64,000 bases of DNA from Timaviella obliquedivisa GSE-PSE-MK23-08B (GTDB lineage Bacteria > Cyanobacteriota > Cyanobacteriia > Elainellales > Elainellaceae), in assembly GCA_019358855.1 (NCBI GenBank), contig JAHHII010000013.1:52777-116776 (forward strand), written 5' to 3'. Positions 1 to 11,559 of this stretch are shown here, piece by piece. The notes below the pieces were generated by a model that worked only from the letters and a program-made list of their open reading frames with translations, was not told the DNA's origin and did no database searches. The first letter of the stretch is position 1. Each line of letters opens with the position of its first letter. The position numbers and the translations under genes are program-made.

Positions 1-2
1 CG

Positions 3-560
<558 letters not shown>

Positions 561-898
561 AGGGATTTTTAAAGGGCGCTTAAAAGACATTGGAATACGC
601 TTCAGAATTACTGAAATCATCCTATGCAATCTTAGAAGTTCCGGCTTCGGTTGCAGTAGCTTCTAAATCACTGAAGTGACGAAATAACTACCGTATCTCC
701 TTTCAAACCTCTTCTCAATTGTTTTTTACTGCTGATGACAACGCCAAAAGATTAAGTAAAAATTAATTGTTACTCGGTCTAGACGGCAACATTATCAAAG
801 ATTGAGTATTCTGGAATTACCGTTGAGTCTGCTGTAGACATATTGAATTACTGCCCAGAACTTTTGACTCCCTAACTCTTACTGCCAGGTTGATCTTT
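561..898. other. Intergenic region hetR to ctp protease
   Basis: This gap of about 340 bases carries the 3' end of the hetR transcript and the leader of the next gene. Short overlapping reading frames near 444-666 are out-of-frame readings of hetR and its AT-rich tail. I see no convincing hairpin terminator, RNA gene or small protein gene here. Confidence 0.5.
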
Positions 899-2179
899 AT
901 GAATCAAGCCCATCGCTTTTCCCGCCTGATGCAAGCAGCGTTGTATGGTGGGGCGATCGCCACAACCACTGCAATTTCTCTGCTCACATCTCCTTCAAGC
1001 CCCGCTGCTCAACCCACTTTTCAAGATAGCCCGAAGGCAGTTTTGGATGAAGCATGGCAAATCATCAACAGAGAATACGTCGATACCACTTTCAACAAGG
1101 TCAACTGGTTAGCCTCTCGTCAAGTTCTTCTGAGCCAGGAATACTCCTCTACTCGTGAGGCTTACGCTGCCCTCAAAGAACAGATTCAGAAGCTGGACGA
1201 TCCCTATACGCGTTTCATGGATCCTCAGCAGTATCAATCTTTGACCAATCAAACATCGGGCGAACTATCAGGCGTTGGGATTCGGCTACAGGTTGATGTC
1301 ACGACCAAAGTTTTGACTGTTGTTGAACCCATTGAAAATTCTCCAGCAAGTGCCGCAGGAATTTTGGCAGGCGATCGCATTGTGGCGATTGATAGCAAGC
1401 CTACAGCAGGCATGACCGTTGAAGATGCCTCTCAGCTTATTCAGGGCGAAGTAGGCAGTCCGGTTACTCTGCGAATTGAACGAGGCGCGACCCCTGCTAG
1501 GGACACGCTTCTGACTCGGGCGCGAATTGAGGTGCCTAATGTCATGTCGTCGGTGAAACAAGAGGGTAATGCTAAGATTGGCTACATTCGCCTCACCGAG
1601 TTCAGCAGCCATGCGCCCGAACAAATGCAGCGAGCTATCAAGAAGCTGACCGAGCAACAAGTGCAAGGCTTTGTCCTAGATTTACGAAATAATCCAGGGG
1701 GTTTATTACAAGCTGCCGTTGAAATTTCCCGGATGTGGATTGACAGTGGTTCTATCGTTAGGCAAGTGAATCGGGTGGGTGAGAGTACTGAAATGTCTGC
1801 CAACCAAACCTCTCTAACCAAGCTTCCGCTAACAGTTTTGGTCAATGGCAATTCTGCAAGCTCCAGTGAAATTTTGACAGGCGCTTTACTCGATAACCGC
1901 CGAGCGACGATTGTGGGGAGCCAAACTTTTGGTAAGGCGTTGGTGCAATCGGTTCATGGGCTTAGCGATGGCTCTGGTCTAGCGGTTACAGTGGCACATT
2001 ACTATACCCCTGCTGGGACAGACATTAGTCAAAAAGGTATTACGCCCAATATTAGAATAGACCTGACCGAACAGCAGCAAATGGCTTTCTCAGTGAACCA
2101 GGCGCTAGTGGCAACTCAAGCTGACCCGCAGTACAAGGAAGCCGTTAAGGCTTTGCAAACCTCTTTTGCCATGAGCTGA
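899..2179 (+). CDS. ctpB: C-terminal processing peptidase (S41, PDZ), CtpB-like
   Basis: A serine protease of the S41 family, predicted to act outside the cytoplasmic membrane. Family members trim C-termini; the CtpA paralogue matures the photosystem II D1 protein. From the ATG at 899 the protein has 426 residues: an N-terminal hydrophobic export segment (about 12-30), a PDZ domain (about 95-190, with LSGVGIRL and GILAGDRIVAID) and the S41 catalytic domain. The Ser in NGNSASSSEI (about S321) and the Lys in GSQTFGKA (about K346) lie 25 residues apart, the spacing of the Ser-Lys dyad. A TTG at 890 is a possible but weaker start. Cyanobacteria carry several Ctp paralogues; the CtpB assignment rests on overall resemblance and is less sure than the family. 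Confidence 0.85.
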   Translation: MNQAHRFSRLMQAALYGGAIATTTAISLLTSPSSPAAQPTFQDSPKAVLDEAWQIINREYVDTTFNKVNWLASRQVLLSQEYSSTREAYAALKEQIQKLDDPYTRFMDPQQYQSLTNQTSGELSGVGIRLQVDVTTKVLTVVEPIENSPASAAGILAGDRIVAIDSKPTAGMTVEDASQLIQGEVGSPVTLRIERGATPARDTLLTRARIEVPNVMSSVKQEGNAKIGYIRLTEFSSHAPEQMQRAIKKLTEQQVQGFVLDLRNNPGGLLQAAVEISRMWIDSGSIVRQVNRVGESTEMSANQTSLTKLPLTVLVNGNSASSSEILTGALLDNRRATIVGSQTFGKALVQSVHGLSDGSGLAVTVAHYYTPAGTDISQKGITPNIRIDLTEQQQMAFSVNQALVATQADPQYKEAVKALQTSFAMS

Positions 2180-2493
2180 CCCCAAGGTTCAGCTAGTAGC
2201 TTGGTACAGGAGGTTGGGGGCGGCAGTCAACCTTCTAACTAACTTCTAACTAGTAGACTGCGGCGTAAGTACAGCCATCATTATCACGTTTAAGATGATA
2301 GGCAAGGAGTTTAAGCCTCTTGTTCGTTAGTAGGTGGTACGGCAGGGGCTACTAGCTACCTTTTAACTCATAGGTGTCTTGGGGTTAATATTTTCTTAAG
2401 TTTGCTGTTTAAGGAAAAAGGGAATTAGGTAAGGTAGGAAAGGCGGCTCTAGAGCCGCCTTTCCTACCTTACGAGTTAAAAAGACTTCCTTTC
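2180..2493. other. Convergent intergenic region ctpB / ndhD
   Basis: About 310 bases between two genes that point at each other. It includes a short direct repeat, CTTCTAACTA, around 2231-2251, and ends with the 44-bp perfect palindrome described separately. No coding sequence is evident. Confidence 0.6.
2429..2472. terminator. 44-bp perfect palindrome, probable two-way terminator
   Basis: Positions 2429-2450 are the exact reverse complement of 2451-2472, with TCTAGA at the centre and no spacer. The arms contain GTAGGAAAGGCGGCTCT. The position between the 3' ends of ctpB (+) and ndhD (-) suggests transcription termination in both directions, though there is no long T tract. It could also be a mobile palindromic repeat. 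See findings. Confidence 0.65.
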
Positions 2494-4071
2494 CTAGTCA
2501 AGTGCTGGGGCTTGGAGAACAGCAATTGACTTTGATTGCTCTTGCCATTCTGCCACCGTGGTCAACGATCGCTGTAACTGAGCCGTAATGGCTTGAGTCT
2601 TAACGTCGTAAATCTGAGTCAACAGCTTAGGATAAAAGCCAATCCCAATGATGGGGATCAAGAGACAGGCAATGATAAAAACCTCACGAGGCTCAGCGTC
2701 AATTAGCGCTTCATGAGACGTGAGTTCTTTATTTTCAGGGCCATAGAAAATCTCCCGCAGCATAGAGAGTAGATAGATAGGAGTTAGAATGACCCCAACC
2801 GCCGCCAAAAGCACCACAATAACCTTGAAGGTCAGGTCGTAGGCAGAGCTAGTAGAGAAACCTACAAACACCATGAGTTCTGCCACAAAGCCGCTCATTC
2901 CAGGCATTGCCAAAGATGCCATCGAACAAGCGGTAAACATGGCAAAGATGCGAGGCATTTTTTGCCCCACTCCACCCATTTCATCCAAGATGAGAGTATG
3001 GGTGCGATCGTAAGTTGCCCCGACTAAGAAGAAAAGACTAGCGCCAATCAAGCCGTGGGAAACCATTTGCAGCACCGCACCGCTTAAGCCCAGGTCAGTA
3101 AAGGACGAGATACCAATCAGCACGAATCCCATGTGGGAGATAGAAGAATAGGCAATTTTACGTTTGAGGTTGCGCTGGGCAAAGGAAGTTAACGCTGCAT
3201 AGATAATGTTGACGATTCCTAAAATGATCAGCACAGGGGCAAAGTAAACGTGCGCCTCTGGTAACATCTCCACGTTCATCCGAATCAGGGCATACCCGCC
3301 CATCTTCAGCAAAATACCTGCTAAGAGCATGTGAACTGGGGCAGTTGCCTCGCCGTGAGCATCGGGGAGCCAGGTGTGAAGGGGGAATATAGGGAGCTTG
3401 ACCGCGTAGGCAATGAGAAATCCAGCGTAGGCGAAAAGCTGGAACTGCAACGGAAAATCCTTTTGCATAAGCGATCGCATATCAAAGGTGACGGTATCAC
3501 CATAAAATGCCATCGCCAGTGCCGCTACCAAAATAAACAGTGATCCCCCTGCCGTGTACAAAATAAATTTGGTCGCTGCATACAACCGCTTCTTACCACC
3601 CCAAATTGACAGGAGCAGATAAACCGGGATCAGTTCTAACTCCCACATGAAGAAGAACAGCAGCATATCTTGAACCGCAAAGACTCCAATCTGACCGCCA
3701 TACATCGCTAGCATCAAGAAGTAAAAGAACTTCGGCTTGAGCGTAACAGGCCAAGATGCCAAGATAGCCAGGGTCGAAATGAAGCCTGTCAGTAAAATGA
3801 GCGGCATGGAGATGCCATCTGCCCCGACCGACCAACGCAGATCGAGAGAAGACACCCAGGAATAACTTTCTACCAACTGCATCTCAGAGCTAGAAAAATC
3901 GTACTGGGTGTAGAAAGCGTAGACCATGAGAGCGAAGTTAATTAACCCCACTATCAAGGCATACCAGCGAACCGTTTTACCATCCTTATCTGGAATTAGT
4001 GGAATGAACAACGCTGCAATAATAGGGAAGAGAATTAGGGTGGTTAGCCAAGGAAAAGTAGCAGTATTCAT
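2494..4071 (-). CDS. ndhD: NAD(P)H-quinone oxidoreductase subunit 4 (NdhD1-like)
   Basis: An antiporter-like membrane subunit of the photosynthetic NDH-1 complex in the thylakoid, which passes electrons from ferredoxin to plastoquinone and pumps protons. The 525-residue protein is almost wholly hydrophobic, with about 14 membrane segments. Recognisable family stretches include [33 protein letters not shown], the [19 protein letters not shown] segment and [14 protein letters not shown], with the conserved Glu in MWELE and the Lys/His that line the proton path. It lies 35 bases downstream of ndhF on the same strand, as in the ndhF1-ndhD1 pair used for respiratory and cyclic electron flow. The highly similar CO2-uptake paralogues (NdhD3/D4) usually sit with cup genes, which are absent here. 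Confidence 0.95.
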   Translation of the reverse strand: MNTATFPWLTTLILFPIIAALFIPLIPDKDGKTVRWYALIVGLINFALMVYAFYTQYDFSSSEMQLVESYSWVSSLDLRWSVGADGISMPLILLTGFISTLAILASWPVTLKPKFFYFLMLAMYGGQIGVFAVQDMLLFFFMWELELIPVYLLLSIWGGKKRLYAATKFILYTAGGSLFILVAALAMAFYGDTVTFDMRSLMQKDFPLQFQLFAYAGFLIAYAVKLPIFPLHTWLPDAHGEATAPVHMLLAGILLKMGGYALIRMNVEMLPEAHVYFAPVLIILGIVNIIYAALTSFAQRNLKRKIAYSSISHMGFVLIGISSFTDLGLSGAVLQMVSHGLIGASLFFLVGATYDRTHTLILDEMGGVGQKMPRIFAMFTACSMASLAMPGMSGFVAELMVFVGFSTSSAYDLTFKVIVVLLAAVGVILTPIYLLSMLREIFYGPENKELTSHEALIDAEPREVFIIACLLIPIIGIGFYPKLLTQIYDVKTQAITAQLQRSLTTVAEWQEQSKSIAVLQAPALD

Positions 4072-4106
4072 GGCGATTTTGTCTCAGTAGTTTGTCATTG
4101 CAGCCA

Positions 4107-6179
4107 TTAGGTAATACCAGAGACGAGGACTAACCCTAGCACTGCCCCAAATACAATCAAGGCGTAGAACTGTACCCGTCCACTCTCTAGATACTTTAGG
4201 GATTCACCAGTGACAAGGGTGACGAAACCCGCGAGGTTGACTACCCCATCGACAATGCGAATATCTACTTCTAAGACCTGACGAGCTAGGCGACGGCTCG
4301 GTTGAACAAACAGGGTGTCATAGAGTTCGTCAAAGTACCACTTATTAAGTGAGAACTGATAGAGGGGTTTTATTTGGCTCACAAATACCCCGGCATCAAT
4401 CTTCCGAGTCAAGTAAAAGAGCGAACTTAACGTAATCCCAATCAACGCAATCCCAACGGAGCTACCTGCCATCGGCAGAAACTCTGCCCAGTCCACCTCA
4501 TGGGGCACCTCGGTAATCACTTCGCTTGCCGGATGAATAAAGGCTTCAAAGTAGTTGGCAAAGGGCGTGCCGACAAGACCAATAACTATTGAGGGAATGG
4601 CTAAGGCAATTAAGGGCAGGGTCATTGAGAGAGGAGATTCATGAGGAGAACCCTGATGATGTTCGCCATGATCGTCATGCTCCCCATGTGCCTCAGAGTC
4701 CAAGGTTAGTTCTTGAGGATTCATGGCACCCGGACCTAAGGACATCCCCATTTTTTGCAGTTGAGCAACCTTAAGCTGTCGCTTAATGTCTTCATTATTA
4801 CCTCGGAAGTCGCCTTCAAAAGTGCTGAAATACATTCGAAACATATAGAAAGCAGTAATTCCAGCCGTTAGGAAGCCGATGCCCCATAGCATTGGATTGG
4901 CAGCATAGGTTGCGCCCAAAATCTCGTCCTTTGACCAAAAACCGGCAAAGGGAGGAATCCCGGAAATTGCTAAAGTACCAATGAAAAATGTGATGGAAGT
5001 AATGGGCATATACTTCCGTAAGCCACCCATTAGCCGCATATCTTGAGCCAATGCCGGGTCATGACCTACTACTGATTCCATGCCATGAATGACCGAGCCT
5101 GAACCCAGAAACAGCATTGCCTTAAAGTAGGCGTGAGTCATCAAGTGGAAAAGTCCTGCTCCATAAGCGCCAACGCCCATAGCCATGACCATGTAGCCTA
5201 ATTGCGACATAGTGGAATATGCCAGCCCCTTTTTAATGTCGTTCTGGGTGATGGCAATGGTAGCGCCGATAAATGCTGTGACAGCGCCTGTCCAGGCAAT
5301 CACGCTCATGGTTGCAGGCAAATTTTCAAAGACGGGGTACATCCGCGCCACGAGAAAGACACCAGCCGCTACCATGGTCGCTGCGTGAATGAGCGCCGAA
5401 ATTGGGGTGGGGCCTTCCATGGCATCGGGCAGCCAGACGTGAAGAGGAAACTGAGCAGACTTTGCTACAGGGCCTAGGAAAACCAGGATGGCAAAGAACG
5501 AGGCTAGACCTGCGCTGAGAGCGCCTGACTCAACAAGTGACTGCAGACGATCGCCCATGACATCAAATTCAAAGCTGCCCGTAGACCAGAACAGTGCCAA
5601 TATTCCTAAAAGCAGCCCAAAGTCACCAACGCGGTTAACAACAAACGCTTTTTGACAAGCATCTGCCGCAGCTTTGCGATCGTACCAAAAGCCAATAAGC
5701 AGGTAGGAACACATGCCTACCAGTTCCCAAAAAATGTAAACCTGCAAAAGGTTAGGACTAAGAACTAAACCCAGCATCGAAGAAGTAAACAGGCTGAGGT
5801 AGGCATAAAACCGGACATAGCCCGGATCATGTGCCATATAGCCATCCGTGTAAATCATCACAAAGAACGCTACAGTCGTGACAATCACTAGCATCATTGC
5901 TGTCAGGTGATCGACCGTATAGCCCATCTTCAGGTGAAAATCTCCTGCTGCTGCCCAGTCAATTAAATGCGTGTAGGGCGCATGTCCTTGAAGCTGACTC
6001 GACAGCAGGGCAAAAGACAGCACCATTGCCGTTCCACAAAGAGACACAATAAACCCTGAACTTAAGCTCCGGAGTTTATTGACCGTTTTACCGTAAGAAA
6101 CTAAACCTAAGCCTAACAAAGTCGCTCCTGCCAGAGGCAGAACCGGGATAATCCAGGCAAGTTGATAAATAAATTCCAT
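4107..6179 (-). CDS. ndhF: NAD(P)H-quinone oxidoreductase subunit 5 (NdhF1-like)
   Basis: The second antiporter-like subunit of NDH-1, promoter-proximal to ndhD in a two-gene unit. 690 residues with about 16 membrane segments. Family signatures: MGYTVDHLTAMMLV, FWELVGMCSYLLIGFW, FPLHVWLPDAMEGPTPISAL, KKGLAYSTMSQLGYM and GIPPFAGFWSKDEIL. A His-rich hydrophilic loop (HGEHDDHGEHHQG, about residues 508-520) separates the core from the C-terminal helices; such loops vary between species and the His run could bind metal, but I infer nothing more. The C-terminal tail SLKYLESGRVQFYAL is typical of NdhF and forms the long lateral helix and anchor. The start is the ATG at 6179. Confidence 0.95.
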   Translation of the reverse strand: MEFIYQLAWIIPVLPLAGATLLGLGLVSYGKTVNKLRSLSSGFIVSLCGTAMVLSFALLSSQLQGHAPYTHLIDWAAAGDFHLKMGYTVDHLTAMMLVIVTTVAFFVMIYTDGYMAHDPGYVRFYAYLSLFTSSMLGLVLSPNLLQVYIFWELVGMCSYLLIGFWYDRKAAADACQKAFVVNRVGDFGLLLGILALFWSTGSFEFDVMGDRLQSLVESGALSAGLASFFAILVFLGPVAKSAQFPLHVWLPDAMEGPTPISALIHAATMVAAGVFLVARMYPVFENLPATMSVIAWTGAVTAFIGATIAITQNDIKKGLAYSTMSQLGYMVMAMGVGAYGAGLFHLMTHAYFKAMLFLGSGSVIHGMESVVGHDPALAQDMRLMGGLRKYMPITSITFFIGTLAISGIPPFAGFWSKDEILGATYAANPMLWGIGFLTAGITAFYMFRMYFSTFEGDFRGNNEDIKRQLKVAQLQKMGMSLGPGAMNPQELTLDSEAHGEHDDHGEHHQGSPHESPLSMTLPLIALAIPSIVIGLVGTPFANYFEAFIHPASEVITEVPHEVDWAEFLPMAGSSVGIALIGITLSSLFYLTRKIDAGVFVSQIKPLYQFSLNKWYFDELYDTLFVQPSRRLARQVLEVDIRIVDGVVNLAGFVTLVTGESLKYLESGRVQFYALIVFGAVLGLVLVSGIT

Positions 6180-6468
6180 AAGTCACGCCCACTCCACAGC
6201 GCTCTATCGAGCTGGCAAAACCGCTTTTATTGTGGCATACCTAAGCTCTATAAAATTCTTAAACCAAGATGAAGTTCTCTTTAAAGTAATGACATCCAGG
6301 TTTGTAACGATAGGTTAAGACAAACTTCACCCAAGCCCTGTTCTAGCACAGTGTGGAGTAGGTGAGGGGAAAGAACTGTTCACAGACAACTTCTTAAGAG
6401 AAAATCCCCAGTTTCTCGAAAAAGTTGGGGATCATCAATTTATAACCATTCTGCTTTGATAAATTCCT
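6180..6468. other. Intergenic region between ndhF promoter side and the gyrB-linked small gene
   Basis: About 290 bases containing the upstream region of ndhF and, at its distal end, a hairpin at 6404-6432 that ends the gyrB unit. A GTA-N8-TTA sequence near 6305 is only a partial match to the NtcA consensus GTA-N8-TAC and is not called. No RNA gene is evident. Confidence 0.5.
6396..6432 (-). terminator. Hairpin terminator for the gyrB unit
   Basis: ATCCCCA at 6404-6410 pairs with TGGGGAT at 6426-6432. Read on the minus strand, the hairpin is followed by a T-rich run (TTTTCTCTT, 6395-6403), the usual layout of an intrinsic terminator. It lies 36 bases past the small reading frame that follows gyrB, so both would share one transcript. 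Confidence 0.65.
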
Positions 6469-6621
6469 CTAAGCTTGAGGCAAATTTGGAAACTCAAACA
6501 GCCGACTGACCTTAATCCAAAACCCTTTGACCACATCTTCGCCGATCGCTCCATATTCTAAACTCAGAATCTCCTCTACCGCCTCATCTTCTAATTCAAG
6601 TAAGGCGGGCTGAGTATCCAT
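6469..6621 (-). CDS. Small protein of 50 residues directly after gyrB, unknown function
   Basis: An ATG at 6621 lies one base after the gyrB TAA and opens a frame of 50 codons that reads MDTQPALLELEDE at the start and FWIKVSRLFEFPNLPQA at the end. It is acidic in the first half, with one tryptophan. Codon choice (GAA, GAT, GCG, TTA) looks like neighbouring genes, and the frame fills the space up to a terminator hairpin. The near-zero spacing suggests translational coupling to gyrB. I do not recognise the family; the alternative is a chance frame. Confidence 0.5.
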   Translation of the reverse strand: MDTQPALLELEDEAVEEILSLEYGAIGEDVVKGFWIKVSRLFEFPNLPQA

Positions 6622-6622
6622 G

Positions 6623-8599
<1,977 letters not shown>

Positions 8600-8629
8600 T
8601 TAGACTTCAAAACATCAAAATATACCAAA

Positions 8630-8638
8630 ATTATAACA
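8630..8638 (-). promoter_or_regulatory. Candidate extended -10 box for gyrB
   Basis: On the minus strand the sequence reads TGTTATAAT, a TGn extension followed by the consensus TATAAT, about 70 bases before the gyrB ATG. No good -35 hexamer lies at the usual distance, which fits an extended -10 promoter. This is pattern matching only. Confidence 0.4.
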
Positions 8639-8792
8639 CAAAAGGGTTTGAGGGGATTTTAAGACCGTTTGAGATAAAGTTTGAAACCTGGATGGATCTG
8701 GAGTGTTTCCAGAGCATTCTTAATTCTTGCCTACTGAATTCTAATGAAGAAAACAGAATTTGCTACATCAATTTTAGCGGGGGGAGCAGCTT

Positions 8793-9713
8793 TTGAGTAC
8801 TGAAGTACTATTTTCTTCACCCTTGATTGTCATCTGTGGCCCAACAGCAACTGGAAAATCGGGTTTAGCGATCGCCCTAGCCCAGCATCTCAGAAGCGCC
8901 ATCGTTAGCGCCGATTCACGCCTGGTCTACCGAGAATTCAATATTGGCACCGCTAAACCATCTCCTAGCGAACAACAACAAGTCCCTCACTACTTAATTG
9001 ACATCTGTGAACCGACAGAGACTTTGACCCTGGCAGAATATCAACGGCAGGCACGATCGGCGATCGCCTCCATCGAATCGCCTGCTCTATTAGTGGGCGG
9101 CACAGGCTTGTACATTCGCTCGATCGTCAAAGGGCTAAAGATTCCGCAAGTACCGCCTCATGCGGAATTGCGATCGCAGCTTCAAGCCTTGGGGCAGCCT
9201 CAGTGTTACGACTTCCTCTGCCAGGTCGATCCGGCATCTGCCTTAAAAATTCATGCTAATGACCAGGTGCGAACGTTGCGGGCGCTAGAAGTATTCTATG
9301 TAACAGGGCAACCCATCTCTCGGCAACAGGGCGAAGAGCCACCTAGCTATCCTATTTTGCAAATTGGGCTGGATTGCTTTGAGCCAGAGGCATTAGAGCA
9401 ACGGATTGCCCAACGGACAAGTGACATGGTAGCCGCTGGGTTCGTGACAGAGGTGGAAGCGCTGTCAGAGAAATATGGGGATCTTCCACTGCTGAAAACC
9501 TTGGGGTATCGGGAGATGCAGCAATATTTGGCAGGTGAGGTGGATTTAGAGACGGCTAAAGCTTTGACAGTGCTGCATACTCGCCAGTTTGCGAAGCAGC
9601 AGCGCACCTGGTTCCGGGCTGACCCAGCGATCGCCTGGTTTGATTCAGCGTCCTCCGATCTGCTGCCTAAAGTCTGGGATTACATTCAGCATTTTTTAAC
9701 TGAAGCCCAGTAG
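8793..9713 (+). CDS. miaA: tRNA dimethylallyltransferase
   Basis: Transfers a dimethylallyl group to N6 of A37 in tRNAs that read codons starting with U, the first step toward ms2i6A. 306 residues. The P-loop GPTATGKSG is at about 16-24, followed by DSRLVYREFNIGTAKPS, the family region that flips and recognises the adenosine, and VGGTGLYIRSIVKGL. The start is a TTG at 8793 preceded by a strong GGGGGGAG at 8779-8786; no ATG lies near. The stop codon falls inside the first of three 16-bp tandem repeats, see the repeat entry. Divergent from gyrB. Confidence 0.93.
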   Translation: MSTEVLFSSPLIVICGPTATGKSGLAIALAQHLRSAIVSADSRLVYREFNIGTAKPSPSEQQQVPHYLIDICEPTETLTLAEYQRQARSAIASIESPALLVGGTGLYIRSIVKGLKIPQVPPHAELRSQLQALGQPQCYDFLCQVDPASALKIHANDQVRTLRALEVFYVTGQPISRQQGEEPPSYPILQIGLDCFEPEALEQRIAQRTSDMVAAGFVTEVEALSEKYGDLPLLKTLGYREMQQYLAGEVDLETAKALTVLHTRQFAKQQRTWFRADPAIAWFDSASSDLLPKVWDYIQHFLTEAQ

Positions 9714-9746
9714 CACTGAAGCCCAGCAGCACTGAAGCCCAGCAGC
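9699..9746. repeat. Three 16-bp tandem repeats overlapping the miaA stop
   Basis: Three head-to-tail copies of ACTGAAGCCCAGYAGC at 9699-9714, 9715-9730 and 9731-9746. The first has TAGC and supplies the miaA stop codon; the other two have CAGC and continue past the gene. No divergence other than that one base. Confidence 0.9.
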
Positions 9747-9784
9747 AAAGCTCCCTAGACCATTAGAGAATCCAGGGAGCTTTT
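9747..9784. terminator. Two-way terminator miaA / mechanosensitive protein
   Basis: AAAGCTCCCT at 9747-9756 is exactly complementary to AGGGAGCTTT at 9774-9783, a 10-bp stem with a 17-base loop and T or A runs on either side. It sits between two genes that converge and can serve both. Confidence 0.8.
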
Positions 9785-9825
9785 GTAATGCATTCTAATT
9801 TCGAGTGTTACCCACGAGTGTTACA

Positions 9826-11559
9826 TCAAGACTTGCCATCTTCAAAGGAGTTGAGGAAGCCCCGAATTTTTTCTGCGGCAATGTCCCGACCGCCCAAGCC
9901 AAAAGCTAGCGCTACGGCGACTGCCACCGCACCCAGCAACAAACCAAAAGCCAGGTTAACAATGCTGCTAGCAATGCCCATTTGTTGAAGAGACATTGCT
10001 GCAACAAATGCCAAAATGCAGATGCGAGCAGTTTGACCCAGCAAATTAGCCTGACGCCCCCCCGAAAGAGTAATCAGTTTGAATGCCAGGTTAGCTAAGT
10101 ACAGACCTACTGCAAAGATGGCGATACCAACCAAGACGCGCACAGAAACTGCCAAAATGCCATTCACTAAAGCGGTCAGGGCAGGCAGTCCTAAAACTTC
10201 TGTAGCAGTTACCACACCAAAGAGAATGATGCCAACCAGGGTGACAATGCCAACGATTTCCGAAGGGGTGCGGCTAGGCAGCAGGGCTTCAGTACGGGGG
10301 GTATTGATGCCCATGCCTATTTCATCAATCGGTTGGTCAATTGGTTGAACGGGTTGAACCACGATTGGTCGGACAGGGCGAGGCAGAGGGGGAATACCTA
10401 ATAAAGAAGTAATATTGTTGAACCCAATGCTGGTCAAGATGTTAGCCACCAAGTCGGAGACAAATCGCCCAATAAAGTAGAATAGCGCCACGATTAGCCC
10501 TGCCGTTAGAATCTGGGGCAGTTTCGTGAGCACTTGGTTTAACATTGCCACCGCTGGAGTAGAAATGGCGGCAATGTCGAGGGCATTGAGGGCGGCGATC
10601 GCCGTCGGAATTAGCACCAGCACATACACAACCGTACCCAGCAGCGTCGAGAGCGACATTCCGCCCGCAGAACGGTTAAAGCCCATCCGTGCGCCTAATT
10701 GATCGGTGCCGATCGCTGCCAGCAAGTTAGTTGTAATGCCCTTGACGATCCGAGCCACCAACCAACCGATCGCCCCAATAATAATCGCTGTCAAAATCTT
10801 CGGTAGAGCCGACAGAATCTGATCAAGCAGATTTTGTACCGGAGTCAACGGCCCTTGCAGTTGCAAGACATCCAGCACTAACGGCAAGAAAAACAAGAAT
10901 ACAAACCAGTAGAGGGCGTTCCCCAAAGTTTCGCTAACAACGATTGGGCTTTCTCCACCCATGTCGCCAGTCTGCTGTCTCAACTTGTCGTCTAAGTTAA
11001 AGCGAGATAACCCAGTCGTCACTAGCGTCTTTGCCAGCGTTGCAATAATCCAAGCAACTCCTAGCAGCACAGCCGCAGAACCCAGACGGGGCAGATAGCT
11101 GAGGATCTGTTGCAAGAAGGCATTGAGGGGAGTTGAAACACTTTCAAGACGAAGCGCATTGAGGAATGCCACCAGTGTAAACGCCAAAATTAGCCAATAA
11201 ACGGCTGTTGCCACCCACTTGCCAATCGGAAAGGGCGCTTCACCTCGGCGCTGACCCGCCATCCCTGAGACTCGGTGATCAATGCCCGTCTTTTTCAAAA
11301 GGCTTTGAATCAAACTCGCAACAATAGTTGCAACAAGCCAACCCACAATCAAAATAACCAGCGCTCCCAAGAAGCTGGGAATGAACTGACCAAACTGAAA
11401 GCCAGTCCCTTGAAAAAGTCCAGATGCCGCACTTGCTCCTGGCTGAATAGGTGCCGACTGAACAGGTACAGGCTGAACGGGTGCTTGAGCTAACCAAGAT
11501 ATCTGAAATAGATAAGACAGGTCTAACTCAGGGAAAACACCGAAACTGATTGCATTCAT
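9826..11559 (-). CDS. Mechanosensitive channel-like membrane protein with TM-helix repeats
   Basis: A 577-residue membrane protein built from repeated units of the form ILVGWLVATIVASLIQSLLKKTG / GWIIATLAKTLVTTGL-like helix followed by a short Gly-rich hinge, the pattern of the 'conserved TM helix' family found in small-conductance mechanosensitive channels. At least five such units can be seen (around 60-90, 160-185, 260-285, 350-375 and 470-545). The last unit ends GLGGRDIAAEKIRGFL, which matches the helix and linker that precede the MscS beta domain, but no beta domain follows. The N-terminal 45 residues are rich in Pro, Gln and Val. A role in osmotic release or membrane organisation is inferred from the family only. 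Confidence 0.75.
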   Translation of the reverse strand: MNAISFGVFPELDLSYLFQISWLAQAPVQPVPVQSAPIQPGASAASGLFQGTGFQFGQFIPSFLGALVILIVGWLVATIVASLIQSLLKKTGIDHRVSGMAGQRRGEAPFPIGKWVATAVYWLILAFTLVAFLNALRLESVSTPLNAFLQQILSYLPRLGSAAVLLGVAWIIATLAKTLVTTGLSRFNLDDKLRQQTGDMGGESPIVVSETLGNALYWFVFLFFLPLVLDVLQLQGPLTPVQNLLDQILSALPKILTAIIIGAIGWLVARIVKGITTNLLAAIGTDQLGARMGFNRSAGGMSLSTLLGTVVYVLVLIPTAIAALNALDIAAISTPAVAMLNQVLTKLPQILTAGLIVALFYFIGRFVSDLVANILTSIGFNNITSLLGIPPLPRPVRPIVVQPVQPIDQPIDEIGMGINTPRTEALLPSRTPSEIVGIVTLVGIILFGVVTATEVLGLPALTALVNGILAVSVRVLVGIAIFAVGLYLANLAFKLITLSGGRQANLLGQTARICILAFVAAMSLQQMGIASSIVNLAFGLLLGAVAVAVALAFGLGGRDIAAEKIRGFLNSFEDGKS

